Assembly: GCF_028401415.2 (NCBI RefSeq)
Contig: NZ_CP171821.2
Location: forward strand, 4,650,001-4,714,000
Direction of reading: 5' to 3'
Length of the DNA stretch: 64,000 nt
Source of the DNA: Glaciecola sp028401415
Lineage (GTDB): Bacteria; Pseudomonadota; Gammaproteobacteria; Enterobacterales; Alteromonadaceae
The notes beneath the pieces are model-generated. The model worked only from the letters and a program-made list of their open reading frames with translations, was not told where the DNA came from and ran no database searches. A program made the translations under genes and the position numbers. The first letter of the stretch is position 1. Every line of letters starts with the position of its first letter. Of the stretch, positions 8,691 through 17,536 are shown piece by piece.

Positions 8691-10046
8691 TTGAGTTTTG
8701 AATTACAAGATGGAAAAAACCCGCGCCTGTTGCTAGTGGATGACGACGAAAATTTACTTAGGCTAATGTCTATCCGTTTGGAAGCCGAGGGCTTTGATGT
8801 CACGAGCGTTGATAACGGCACTCAGGCTTTGAGGTTAATGTATAACAACGAGTTTGACGTGGTGCTCAGTGATTTACGTATGCCAGGAATGGACGGCCTT
8901 GCCTTATTTGACGAAATTTTGCAGCAGCACAGAGATTTACCGCTTATTTTAATGACGGCGCACGGGACCATAAAAGAGGCAGTAGCAGCAACTCAGCGTG
9001 GTGTGTTTAGCTTTTTGACCAAGCCCGTAGATCACGACGAGTTGCGCAAAATCTTACTTAAAGCCATTGCGCAAACTCAAAAAAATGAGCTGGGTGAATG
9101 GTGTAGCGATATTGTGACCCGCGCGCCAGAAATGATTAAGCTACTCAAACAAGCTGAACAAATTGCAGATAAAAACGTGTCGGTGCTGATAAATGGCGCA
9201 AGCGGAACGGGTAAAGAGCTGCTTGCAAAGGCGATTCATAAAGCGTCAAAGCGTGCCGACAAGCCTTTTGTGGCCATTAACTGCGGAGCATTGCCGGAAA
9301 ATTTACTTGAATCAGAGTTGTTTGGGCACGCAAAAGGCGCATTCACGGGCGCCGTTCAAGCCAACCCAGGCCTGTTCAAAGAAGCCGATGGTGGCACCTT
9401 GTTTTTGGATGAAATTGGCGATATGCCAATGAGTCTTCAGGTAAAGCTGCTAAGAGCGCTACAAGAACGCTGCGTCAGGCCGGTGGGCAGTACTACCACG
9501 GTTGATGTTGACGTGCGATTGATTTCAGCAACCCACAGAGACTTACAAGAAGCCATGCAGGACAATGAGTTCAGGGAAGATTTGTACTATCGCTTGAACG
9601 TGGTGAATCTAGATATTCCGCGTTTGAAAGATCGCTTTGAAGACATTCCATTACTTGCCGACTACTTACTCAAAGAAAGTGCGAAAAAGCATGATATTAA
9701 GGTCGTGAAGTTTGCAGATGACGCCATTAATATGCTCACAAAAGCGGATTGGCCAGGGAACGTCCGACAATTGGTGAATGTGGTAGAGCGCTGCGTGGCG
9801 CTGACGAACTCTAAAATTATTCCTGCTTCTCTTGTTGAGCAGTCTTTGTCGCAAGAGACCGAGTATTGGCCAACCTTAACCGAAGCCAGGGATTCGTTTG
9901 AATATCGATATTTATGCCGATTACTGCAATTGACTGACGGCAACGTTACGCGAGCGTCGGACATGGCAGGGCGTAATCGCACTGACATGCACAAGCTCAT
10001 GAAAAAGCATGGATTAAATGCTGCGGACTTCCGCGCCAGCGAATAA
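8691..10046 (+). CDS. glrR: Sigma-54-dependent response regulator GlrR/QseF
   Basis: NtrC-family activator of 451 residues. The receiver domain has the acidic pocket VDDDE and phosphoacceptor Asp61 in LSDLRMPGMDG. The AAA+ domain has Walker A GASGTGKE, the sigma-54 contact loop GAFTGA, Walker B GGTLFLDEIGD and the arginine-finger region REDLYYRLNV. The C-terminus ends in a Fis-type helix-turn-helix (GNVTRASDMAGRNRTDMHKLM). Near-colinear with E. coli GlrR, which supports the TTG start at 8691. It converges on bioA; enterobacterial glnB does not follow. Confidence 0.93.
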   Translation: MSFELQDGKNPRLLLVDDDENLLRLMSIRLEAEGFDVTSVDNGTQALRLMYNNEFDVVLSDLRMPGMDGLALFDEILQQHRDLPLILMTAHGTIKEAVAATQRGVFSFLTKPVDHDELRKILLKAIAQTQKNELGEWCSDIVTRAPEMIKLLKQAEQIADKNVSVLINGASGTGKELLAKAIHKASKRADKPFVAINCGALPENLLESELFGHAKGAFTGAVQANPGLFKEADGGTLFLDEIGDMPMSLQVKLLRALQERCVRPVGSTTTVDVDVRLISATHRDLQEAMQDNEFREDLYYRLNVVNLDIPRLKDRFEDIPLLADYLLKESAKKHDIKVVKFADDAINMLTKADWPGNVRQLVNVVERCVALTNSKIIPASLVEQSLSQETEYWPTLTEARDSFEYRYLCRLLQLTDGNVTRASDMAGRNRTDMHKLMKKHGLNAADFRASE

Positions 10047-10088
10047 GGGCAAAATGCGCGAGTGCTTGAATAAAATACCAATTAGATT

Positions 10089-11375
10089 TCAGGTGCAGCG
10101 CTCAATACCGTACTTAATGGCATTGCATAAGGTACTGATATCTCCACCGCTGCTAATAAATGGCGGCATTACATAAATCAGTTTTCCAAAGGGGCGTATC
10201 CATGCCCCTTTTTCAATGAAGGCTTTTTGGATGATTGCGACATCTACTGAGCGTTTCATTTCAACTACGCCAATTGCGCCTAAGCATCTCACGTTCTCAA
10301 CTTGCGCTAAATCTTCAAGAGGCATTAAGCCTTGTTTAAGCTGCGTTTCGATAGCTTTAACAGCTGTTTGCCAGTCTTGATTGAGTAAGACTTCAATGCT
10401 GGCATTGGCGACAGCGCACGCCAGCGGGTTACCCATGAAGGTAGGGCCATGCATAAAAACGCCGGGCTCGCCTTCACATACGCCTACCGCGACTTGCTCG
10501 GTGCACAAGGCTGCGGCCAATGTCATGTACCCTCCGGTTAGCGCTTTACCCAAGCATAAAATATCGGGTGTGATCTTGGCGTGATCACAGGCAAAAAGCT
10601 CTCCTGTTCGCCCAAAGCCGGTGGCTATCTCATCGCAAATCATTAATACGTCAAATTCGTCGCACAGAGCGCGGCATTGTTTTACATACTCAGGATGATA
10701 TAGACGCATACCGCCAGCACCTTGCACAATCGGCTCTAAGATAAGTGCTGCAATATGTTGATGGTGTGTTTCAAACATTTCCCGCATTGGCGCAATTTCA
10801 TCAGGGTGCCAAGCCTTATCAAAGCCAATTTGTGGCGCAGGGGCAAACAAGTGCTCAATCAGGCTTTTACGAAACAGACCGTGCATGCCGTTGACTGGAT
10901 CACATACCGACATTGCCGCAAATGTGTCACCATGATATCCACCCCGGGGTGTAATAAGTTTTGACTTTTCACTTCTGCCCTGACAAGCCCAATACTGGAT
11001 TGCCATTTTAATGCCCACTTCAATGGACACCGAGCCAGAGTCAGCAAGAAAAACGCGATTAAGGCCTTCAGGGCATATTTCAAGCAAGCGTTTACTTAAG
11101 CTCACAGCAGGTTGATGGGTAAGCCCACCAAACATCACATGAGAAAAGCGGTCGATTTGCAAGTGCGCTGCCTCATTGAGCTGAGGATGATTATATCCAT
11201 GAATAGCCGCCCACCACGAAGACATGCCGTCTACAATTTTTTCACCACTCGCTAAATGCAACTGTGTGCCGCTAGCTCCAATCACCTCATAGCAGGGCAG
11301 TGGACTAATGGCAGAAGTATATGGATGCCATATATGCTTGCGATCAAATTCGATATTGGTCAATGAAGGACTCAC
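10089..11375 (-). CDS. bioA: Adenosylmethionine--8-amino-7-oxononanoate transaminase
   Basis: PLP enzyme that converts 8-amino-7-oxononanoate to 7,8-diaminononanoate in biotin synthesis. Family signatures include HIWHPYTS at the N-terminus, MSSWWAAIHGYNHP, DSGSVSIEVGIKMA, and LGKALTGGYMT with the Schiff-base lysine. Alignment with E. coli BioA places the true N-terminus close to TNIEFDRKHIWHPY, so the GTG at 11375 is chosen (a TTG at 11363 is another option). The longer reading frame from ATG 11429 would start inside the candidate BirA operator and is unlikely. It is divergent from bioBFCD. Confidence 0.93.
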   Translation of the reverse strand: MSPSLTNIEFDRKHIWHPYTSAISPLPCYEVIGASGTQLHLASGEKIVDGMSSWWAAIHGYNHPQLNEAAHLQIDRFSHVMFGGLTHQPAVSLSKRLLEICPEGLNRVFLADSGSVSIEVGIKMAIQYWACQGRSEKSKLITPRGGYHGDTFAAMSVCDPVNGMHGLFRKSLIEHLFAPAPQIGFDKAWHPDEIAPMREMFETHHQHIAALILEPIVQGAGGMRLYHPEYVKQCRALCDEFDVLMICDEIATGFGRTGELFACDHAKITPDILCLGKALTGGYMTLAAALCTEQVAVGVCEGEPGVFMHGPTFMGNPLACAVANASIEVLLNQDWQTAVKAIETQLKQGLMPLEDLAQVENVRCLGAIGVVEMKRSVDVAIIQKAFIEKGAWIRPFGKLIYVMPPFISSGGDISTLCNAIKYGIERCT

Positions 11376-11406
11376 AATGATAGTGGTTTGTACAATAATT
11401 AACCGT

Positions 11407-11439
11407 TTGTAAAATTTATGTGGGTGCATAGATTGACAA
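11407..11439. promoter_or_regulatory. Candidate BirA operator between bioA and bioB
   Basis: TTGTAAAAT, 15 spacer bases, GATTGACAA. Each half matches the known BirA consensus (TTGTAAACC-N14-16-GGTTTACAA) at 7 of 9 positions and the spacing fits. It lies in the divergent bioA/bioB region, exactly where BirA acts in other gammaproteobacteria. Binding is inferred from pattern and position. Confidence 0.6.
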
Positions 11440-11491
11440 CGGCTTGAGTGCGCATAGACTAGTGCTAAATATCTTTTGAGTAAACTCTTTT

Positions 11492-12610
11492 ATGTCTCAT
11501 TCACAGCCAAAGCAAGAAGCATTTGAGCCTCGTCACGACTGGACGCTTGAAGAAGTAAACGCATTGTTTGCCCTGCCGTTTAACGATCTAATGTTTGAAG
11601 CACAGAGTGTGCATCGTCAGCACTTTGACCCAAATCATGTGCAAGTGAGCACCTTGTTGTCAATTAAGACGGGCGCGTGTCCAGAAGATTGTAAATATTG
11701 CCCTCAAAGTGCACGTTACGATACGGGGCTTGAAAAAGAACGCCTGTTAGAGATCGAAAAAGTCATTGCACGAGCAAAAGAGGCGAAAGCGGCGGGCTCA
11801 ACGCGTTTTTGTATGGGCGCAGCGTGGCGTAACCCAAAAGACAGAGATATCCCATACGTGGCTGAAATGGTCAAAGAAGTTAAATCCTTAGGCCTTGAAA
11901 CCTGCATGACGCTGGGTATGTTAAGTCGTGATCAAGCCATCGCGCTAAAGCAAGCTGGTCTTGACTATTACAATCACAATTTGGATACCTCACCTGAGTT
12001 TTACGGTGAAATTATTACCACTCGTACCTACCAAGACAGACTCGATACTTTGCAGCATGTGCGCGAATCTGGCATGCATGTCTGTTCGGGCGGTATCGTC
12101 GGCATGGGAGAAAGCGCCAACGACCGTTCCAGTTTGCTAATGCAGCTTGCTAACCTACCGCAGCAACCAGAAAGTGTGCCGATTAATATGCTGGTAAAAG
12201 TTAAAGGTACACCCCTTGATTCAGTGGACGACCTCGAGCCCTTTGAGTTTATTCGCACCATTGCAGTGGCTCGCATCATGATGCCTAAAAGCTATGTGCG
12301 CTTATCGGCCGGGCGCGAGTCTATGAATGAACAAATGCAGGCGATGTGTTTTTTAGCGGGCGCAAATTCTATCTTTTACGGTTGCAAGCTGCTTACCACC
12401 TCAAATCCAGAAACACATGAAGATGTGCTGCTGTTTAAAAAGCTGGGCATTAATAGCCAGCAAGGTAAGAGTTATTCAGATGAAGCCTATGCTGCCGCGC
12501 TTCATGAAGAGATTGAGCAAGTAGCAGATGAGACTGGTGCAAGCGACAAAGCACCGCTGTTTGTTGATGCGACTAAACGCTCTTTATCTGAACTTGAAAC
12601 TGTAAAATAG
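11492..12610 (+). CDS. bioB: Biotin synthase (radical SAM)
   Basis: Radical S-adenosylmethionine enzyme that inserts sulfur into dethiobiotin as the last step of biotin synthesis. The 4Fe-4S cluster motif is C63-PED-C67-KY-C70, followed by PQSARY. Other family segments are YYNHNLDTSPEFY, GGIVGMGE and RLSAGRE, the last carrying the arginine ligand of the 2Fe-2S cluster. 372 residues is a normal length. It is the first gene of bioBFCD, directly downstream of the candidate BirA operator; bioF starts 3 bases after its stop. Confidence 0.98.
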   Translation: MSHSQPKQEAFEPRHDWTLEEVNALFALPFNDLMFEAQSVHRQHFDPNHVQVSTLLSIKTGACPEDCKYCPQSARYDTGLEKERLLEIEKVIARAKEAKAAGSTRFCMGAAWRNPKDRDIPYVAEMVKEVKSLGLETCMTLGMLSRDQAIALKQAGLDYYNHNLDTSPEFYGEIITTRTYQDRLDTLQHVRESGMHVCSGGIVGMGESANDRSSLLMQLANLPQQPESVPINMLVKVKGTPLDSVDDLEPFEFIRTIAVARIMMPKSYVRLSAGRESMNEQMQAMCFLAGANSIFYGCKLLTTSNPETHEDVLLFKKLGINSQQGKSYSDEAYAAALHEEIEQVADETGASDKAPLFVDATKRSLSELETVK

Positions 12611-12613
12611 CGA

Positions 12614-13936
12614 GTGTTTTCGTCCCTTAGCGCCGCCCTTGACGCAAGAACACAATCTGGACTGCATCGCAAGCGCACCGTAGTGAGTCACTCTCATAAC
12701 GGTGTGACAAGTATTGACGGACAGCCTTGTCTGAATTTTGCCAGTAACGATTACCTAGGTTTGTCGCAAAACCAAGAAGTTTTGCAAAGCTATGTTGAAG
12801 GTTTAGCCCAATACGGCGCGGGTGCGGGCGCATCATCAGTCGTTAGCGGCTACATTAAGCCGCATTACGAGTTAGAAAACCTCATTTGCGAACTATTTAA
12901 CAAGCCCGCCGCGCTGCTGTTTAGCAGTGGTTTTGCTGCCAATCAGGCCATTGTTGCTGCACTTTTTGCCAACGGTCATAACGACGATGCCATTGTGTGC
13001 GATAAGTTAATGCATGCCTCTTTTATAGACAGTGCGTTGGCGCAAAAGGCCAAGCTTTTACGCTTTAAGCATAACGATTTAAATCACTTAAGTAGTAAGC
13101 TCAAGTTAGCAAGCGGCAATACTCTTGTGGCTACTGAGGGCGTGTTCAGCATGGACGGTGACATGGGCGAGCTAGCGGCGATTGCCAAATTAGCGACCGT
13201 ACGTGCGCCAAAACTCGATAGCTTTACCACTCAAAAAAGTGTGCACTCTGTACATACTATGCTTATGGTTGACGACGCCCACGGCTTTGGCGTGGTGGGC
13301 AAAAACGGCCTCGGCGTTTGCGATTTGGATGAGGTAGAGCCAAATGATATCGACGTGATAATGGCGACCTTTGGCAAAGCAATAGGCACGGCTGGCGCAT
13401 TCGTCGCTTGCAGTGAAGCCTTAGCCGACTATTTTGTCAATTTTGCAAAGCACTATATTTACAGCACCGCCGTTGGGCCCGCGCAAGCGCTTGCGAGCAT
13501 CAAAAGTATACAGATTATGCAGCAAAGTCATTTACGCGAGCGATTACATGAAAATATCGCCCATTTTAGAACTCTTGCACTCGAGCACGATTTGCCACTG
13601 CTTCGTCATAAACGGCGCGACGCAAACACAGCAACTGCGGCGGGCGCACAAGCGCTTGGCGCCACGATAAATACCTCTGAATATAGCAGTAGCGCAATTC
13701 AGCCAATTCTAATCCGTCCTCAAAACGATAGCGGCGGCATCAGTCAGGAGAATCTTTGTGTAAGAGCCTCCAAAGCCTTGATGGCGCTAGGCATTTTTGT
13801 GCCAGCTATTCGCACGCCCACGGTGCCCAAAGGCATGGAAAGGCTGCGAGTCACGCTAAGTGCGGTGCATACAAAAAAAGACATTGAGGCCTTGATAGAT
13901 GCGCTTTGTATATCGAGGACGCAATTAGGGTGGTAG
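12614..13936 (+). CDS. bioF: 8-amino-7-oxononanoate synthase
   Basis: PLP enzyme that condenses pimeloyl-ACP with alanine, first committed ring-building step of biotin synthesis. Motifs: NFASNDYLGLS, GAGASSVVSGY, LMVDDAHGFGVVG, and ATFGKAIGTAGAF with the PLP lysine. At 440 residues it is about 55 longer than E. coli BioF; the extra residues sit in a loop before the VDDAHG motif (around 196-213) and in a low-complexity Ala/Thr-rich loop near residues 335-360. The start is GTG, 3 bases after bioB. The C-terminal end reaches to just before the bioC start. Confidence 0.95.
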   Translation: MFSSLSAALDARTQSGLHRKRTVVSHSHNGVTSIDGQPCLNFASNDYLGLSQNQEVLQSYVEGLAQYGAGAGASSVVSGYIKPHYELENLICELFNKPAALLFSSGFAANQAIVAALFANGHNDDAIVCDKLMHASFIDSALAQKAKLLRFKHNDLNHLSSKLKLASGNTLVATEGVFSMDGDMGELAAIAKLATVRAPKLDSFTTQKSVHSVHTMLMVDDAHGFGVVGKNGLGVCDLDEVEPNDIDVIMATFGKAIGTAGAFVACSEALADYFVNFAKHYIYSTAVGPAQALASIKSIQIMQQSHLRERLHENIAHFRTLALEHDLPLLRHKRRDANTATAAGAQALGATINTSEYSSSAIQPILIRPQNDSGGISQENLCVRASKALMALGIFVPAIRTPTVPKGMERLRVTLSAVHTKKDIEALIDALCISRTQLGW

Positions 13937-13944
13937 CCACAACA

Positions 13945-14964
13945 ATGTCCATGCTGCTTGAACAAGAGCAAGATGCAAAGTCTCAAACGCACCATGATCC
14001 ACAACCAGCGGACGGGCTTAGTACGGACCTTAATCGCGCCGATGCGAATGAAGCGGGCGGCTGCACGCTTGAACAAATAGAAAAATCGGCTATCGCCAAG
14101 AATTTCTCAAACGCCGCTTATCGCTATGACCAAAACGCGTGGCTTCAGCAAAAAATAGCACAGTCACTCTTTAACTGGGGTAAGATTACTCACGCACTCG
14201 CATCGAACAAAAAAGACACGCGCTTTTCCATTTTGGATATGGGTTGCGGGACGGCCTACTTAGCGCGTTTGTTTGAATCACTCGCCGCTCAGCATACAAG
14301 TGTAAAGCAACACAACTTCAGAACCAGTGACATTCACTGGACGAATTTAGACCTGTCCCTGGATATGCTCTTTCAAGCTCGGCTGGGCCAAGCGCAAGCC
14401 AACGTAAATGGATTAGACTGCCTGACATCCCTATCCTACATCAGAGCAGATGCTGAATGTTTGCCCTTGAAAAACAACAGTCATAATTTGATTGTTTCGA
14501 GCATGGCACTGCAGTGGTGTAGCGCCCCCAAACGGATTATTTCAGAAATAAAGCGCGTTATGTCGTCTGGCGGTAGAGCCTTACTGGCCATCATGGTCGC
14601 GCCTTCATTTTCTGCGCTTGAGACGGTTACGCAATCGATTGGATTACCGTCGAGAGTGAATCATTTCGCTAGCCACGGTGATTGGCAAAACATCTTGGAT
14701 GCCAGTGGTTTGGAGTATCGTGCGTCTCTTAAAAGCTTTGATAGTGCGCATGAGACTGCCTTGTCAATGCTTAAGTCGCTCAAAGGCGTTGGTGCAAATA
14801 CTCGACTGCGCGATTCTGTAGTACAAAACGCTGTTCAATCTGCACCTCAGGCGGCTATTTCAAAGCAAGAGCTAAACGCTATCGAAACTCACATGCGCTC
14901 ATCGCAAGACGGGCTGCTTCATCTAAATTACGAAATATTGTTTGTAGACATAAAGGCGGCTTAG
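13945..14964 (+). CDS. bioC: Malonyl-ACP O-methyltransferase
   Basis: SAM-dependent methyltransferase that caps malonyl-ACP so fatty acid synthesis can build the pimeloyl chain. Visible are the family N-terminus (IAKNFSNAAYRYDQNAWLQ, where the pattern F-x-x-A-x-x-Y is typical), SAM motif I ILDMGCGTAYLARL, and the later segment VSSMALQWC. A polar N-terminal extension of about 45 residues is unusual. The ATG at 13945 lies 8 bases after bioF; a TTG at 13906 and a GTG at 13930, both overlapping bioF, are in frame and possible. No bioH is in the window. Confidence 0.9.
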   Translation: MSMLLEQEQDAKSQTHHDPQPADGLSTDLNRADANEAGGCTLEQIEKSAIAKNFSNAAYRYDQNAWLQQKIAQSLFNWGKITHALASNKKDTRFSILDMGCGTAYLARLFESLAAQHTSVKQHNFRTSDIHWTNLDLSLDMLFQARLGQAQANVNGLDCLTSLSYIRADAECLPLKNNSHNLIVSSMALQWCSAPKRIISEIKRVMSSGGRALLAIMVAPSFSALETVTQSIGLPSRVNHFASHGDWQNILDASGLEYRASLKSFDSAHETALSMLKSLKGVGANTRLRDSVVQNAVQSAPQAAISKQELNAIETHMRSSQDGLLHLNYEILFVDIKAA

Positions 14965-14997
14965 ACCATTTTATAGCTTAACTTCAATGCGAGAATA

Positions 14998-15714
14998 ATG
15001 AGTATCATGACGACAAACATCGCTAACAATCAGTCATTCTTCGTCACCGGCACAGATACCGATGTCGGTAAAACCTTTGTAAGCACTCTGCTGCTCTCGT
15101 CACTAAATGAGATGGGGTATAGCACACTTGGCTTCAAACCCATTTCTGCAGGTTGTGAGCGCACACAAGAAGGCTTACGCAACGAAGATGCTTTGCTGCT
15201 TAAAGCGGCAAGTTCAGTTGAGGCTGATTATGATCACGTAAATCCTATCGCCTTTGAGCCTCCTATTGCGCCGCATATCGCGGCTCAAGAGCAGGACGTC
15301 ATTATTAACCTTTTAGATTTGCAGTTACACTTTGAAAAAATAAAAGAATATGGCGCTCAGCGCACTCTAATAGAAGGCGCAGGTGGCTGGCGATTGCCAA
15401 TCAACGATAAGCAGTATTTGTCTGACTTCGCGATTCAAAATCAGCTGCCGGTTGTGTTGGTAGTGGGCATGCGTTTAGGCTGTTTGAATCACGCGATGCT
15501 AAGCTATCAAGCGCTTGTGAGTGACCAGCTAAATTGCGTGGGATGGATTGCAAATCAACTAAGCGCTGATATGCCGTACTACGAGCAAAACAAGGCGACA
15601 CTTCAACGCGCCTTGGGCGCACCTTTACTCGCGCAAGTGCCATTTGCCGAGTCAGCCGACAAAGCGGTTTTAGAAAAAACCGAATGCTTTGACGAGGTAT
15701 TTCGTTGTTTGTAG
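14998..15714 (+). CDS. bioD: Dethiobiotin synthetase
   Basis: ATP-dependent carboxylase that closes the ureido ring of biotin. The P-loop GTDTDVGKT lies at about residues 18-26, followed by the substrate loop GFKPISAGCE and the second nucleotide/metal motif EGAGGWRLPIN. 238 residues is normal. Two in-frame ATGs (14998, 15007) are close together and either could be used. It is the last gene of bioBFCD. Confidence 0.96.
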   Translation: MSIMTTNIANNQSFFVTGTDTDVGKTFVSTLLLSSLNEMGYSTLGFKPISAGCERTQEGLRNEDALLLKAASSVEADYDHVNPIAFEPPIAPHIAAQEQDVIINLLDLQLHFEKIKEYGAQRTLIEGAGGWRLPINDKQYLSDFAIQNQLPVVLVVGMRLGCLNHAMLSYQALVSDQLNCVGWIANQLSADMPYYEQNKATLQRALGAPLLAQVPFAESADKAVLEKTECFDEVFRCL

Positions 15715-15847
15715 CGCTGATTGTGCGCGCGGCAATATTCATCATCTTTTTCCATGCAAATTAAAGTAAGTGCAAGCGTGCTTTGTATCGCATATAATTT
15801 ATGCAATATGTTCACTCAAAGGCCGCCAATACCGACAAGGAAGTAAT

Positions 15848-16318
15848 GTGGAAAGTCAGCAACAACCCTCTATTTTGTTCGTTTGTTTAGGAAATATATG
15901 CCGTTCTCCAACCGCCGAAGGCGTGTTTCGTGACAAGGCAAGAAGAAGCGGTGTAGAGGTGATTATAGATTCGGCCGGCACGGGTGGATACCACACGGGC
16001 GCGCCACCTGATAAACGCTCACAGCAAGTGGCTATGGAGAGAGGTTACGATCTTTCCACGCTAAAGTGTCGCAAAGTAGCCGACGAGGACTTTGAGAAAT
16101 TCGACTATATCATCGCTATGGATGAAGCAAACGTGCGTGAATTAAAGCGCAAATGCCCAGAAGAGCATCATTACAAAATCTCCTTGTTTTTGTCACATTG
16201 CGACAGCGAGTTTAATGAGATCCCCGATCCTTACTATGCAGGTTTAAAAGGTTTTCATTTGGTTTGTGACTTAATCGAAGAAGCGGCCGAAGGATTACTC
16301 CTTAAATTGGCAAGTTGA
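15848..16318 (+). CDS. Low-molecular-weight protein tyrosine phosphatase
   Basis: Cytoplasmic phosphatase of the arsenate-reductase-like LMW-PTP fold. The catalytic loop is C13-LGNIC-R19-S at the N-terminus, and the general-acid aspartate lies in IPDPYYAG. With a GTG start at 15848 the protein has 156 residues, matching the family, and AAGGAAG stands 4 bases upstream. An upstream in-frame ATG at 15770 would add 26 residues without family support. No capsule or tyrosine-kinase gene is adjacent, so the substrate is unknown and a general role (YfkJ-like) is as likely as polysaccharide control. Confidence 0.92.
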   Translation: MESQQQPSILFVCLGNICRSPTAEGVFRDKARRSGVEVIIDSAGTGGYHTGAPPDKRSQQVAMERGYDLSTLKCRKVADEDFEKFDYIIAMDEANVRELKRKCPEEHHYKISLFLSHCDSEFNEIPDPYYAGLKGFHLVCDLIEEAAEGLLLKLAS

Positions 16319-16341
16319 TTTGAGAGCTAGGCACTCCACCA

Positions 16342-17373
16342 ATGGCGCTTGCTAAATCATCTAAGTCGCACGTAAACACGCCCTTATTCGCTAAGCTTAT
16401 ATTCGCTTACTTTGCACTATTAGCGATGCTGTGTGCTGTTTTTATTTTACCGCCAAACCTGGCCTTTGACGCCTTAGAGCAACACATTCTCATTAACATT
16501 AAGCTCCCAATCTTGACTACGGCCGTGGTGGTCGGTGCGAGTATTGCAGCCGCCTCTGCGTGTTTGCAAGTCTTGCTGCGCAATCCGCTGGCTGACCCGG
16601 GCATTATTGGTATTAGTAGCGGTGCTTCGCTGATGGCAGCGTGCTTGTTTCTATTAGCTGGCGCCCCACTTCTCACAAACACCACGCTAGGTTCAAGTTT
16701 ATTTTCATTGCTTCAAAATAATATGGTGTATGTACTGCCGCTGTTGTGTTTCGCCGGAGCGTTGATAAGTGCCTTGTTGATTTTTGCTATGGCAAAATGG
16801 ATGGGCGGGGCAGTGGGCTCAGTCATTCTGGCAGGTATTGCTATTTCAACCCTGTGTAGTGCACTGATCGGCTGGATGTTTTTAGTGGCTCGCCCTGAAC
16901 AAATGCAAAGCTTAACCTTTTGGCTCATGGGCAGCTTTAGCAATACAAACTGGCATACCTTGCTATTCAGTGCACCCATTGCCGCATGCGCGCTTGCCTT
17001 ACTCATGAGTCAGGCTGCTAAATTCAATCAGCTATATTTGGGAGAGCAAAGTGCCCAGCTTGTTGGCCTTAGCGTAAAACGCTTTCACAAACTCGCTTTA
17101 GTGCTTATCGCAGTGTTAATTGGCGTCAGTGTATCCATTGCCGGCTCTATTGCCTTTTTAGGCCTGCTAGTACCGCACTTTGTCAGGCGCTTGCACGGTA
17201 ATGATAATCGCAAAACCGTGCCTATTAGCGCTCTTTTGGGTGCCAGCGTGATGATAATATGCGCGATAATCAACGCCCATTTAGCTGACACAATACTGCC
17301 CATCTCCATGCTAACCGCCAGCATAGGCGCTCCGCTGTTTATTTACGTGATGATTAAGCAGCGGCCGGTGTAG
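16342..17373 (+). CDS. btuC: FecCD-family ABC transporter permease, BtuC-like
   Basis: Inner-membrane permease of 343 residues with about ten hydrophobic helices. The family signature is clear: LPILTTAVVVGASIAAASACLQVLLRNPLADPGIIGISSGA, then GGAVGSVILAGIAIS, and SIAGSIAFLGLLVPHFVRRLHG near the C-terminus, which forms the ATPase contact. These place it among B12, haem and siderophore importers. The assignment to vitamin B12 is inferred from the BtuD-like ATPase found 2.7 kb downstream and from the B12-dependent MetH in the window. No substrate-binding protein gene is adjacent. Confidence 0.88.
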   Translation: MALAKSSKSHVNTPLFAKLIFAYFALLAMLCAVFILPPNLAFDALEQHILINIKLPILTTAVVVGASIAAASACLQVLLRNPLADPGIIGISSGASLMAACLFLLAGAPLLTNTTLGSSLFSLLQNNMVYVLPLLCFAGALISALLIFAMAKWMGGAVGSVILAGIAISTLCSALIGWMFLVARPEQMQSLTFWLMGSFSNTNWHTLLFSAPIAACALALLMSQAAKFNQLYLGEQSAQLVGLSVKRFHKLALVLIAVLIGVSVSIAGSIAFLGLLVPHFVRRLHGNDNRKTVPISALLGASVMIICAIINAHLADTILPISMLTASIGAPLFIYVMIKQRPV

Positions 17374-17536
17374 ACAGCAGGGCGGGGGGCGATTTTCGTT
17401 GTTTGCTAATTGAGGTAACATAAAGAATTACGGTCTAGGGCTGGAGTAGTTTTATTACGCATACTATGCTTTGGAAACCCATTAACCAAACACGCTGTAA
17501 TTAGCCACAACTAATGTGGGATGTAATAAAACATGG

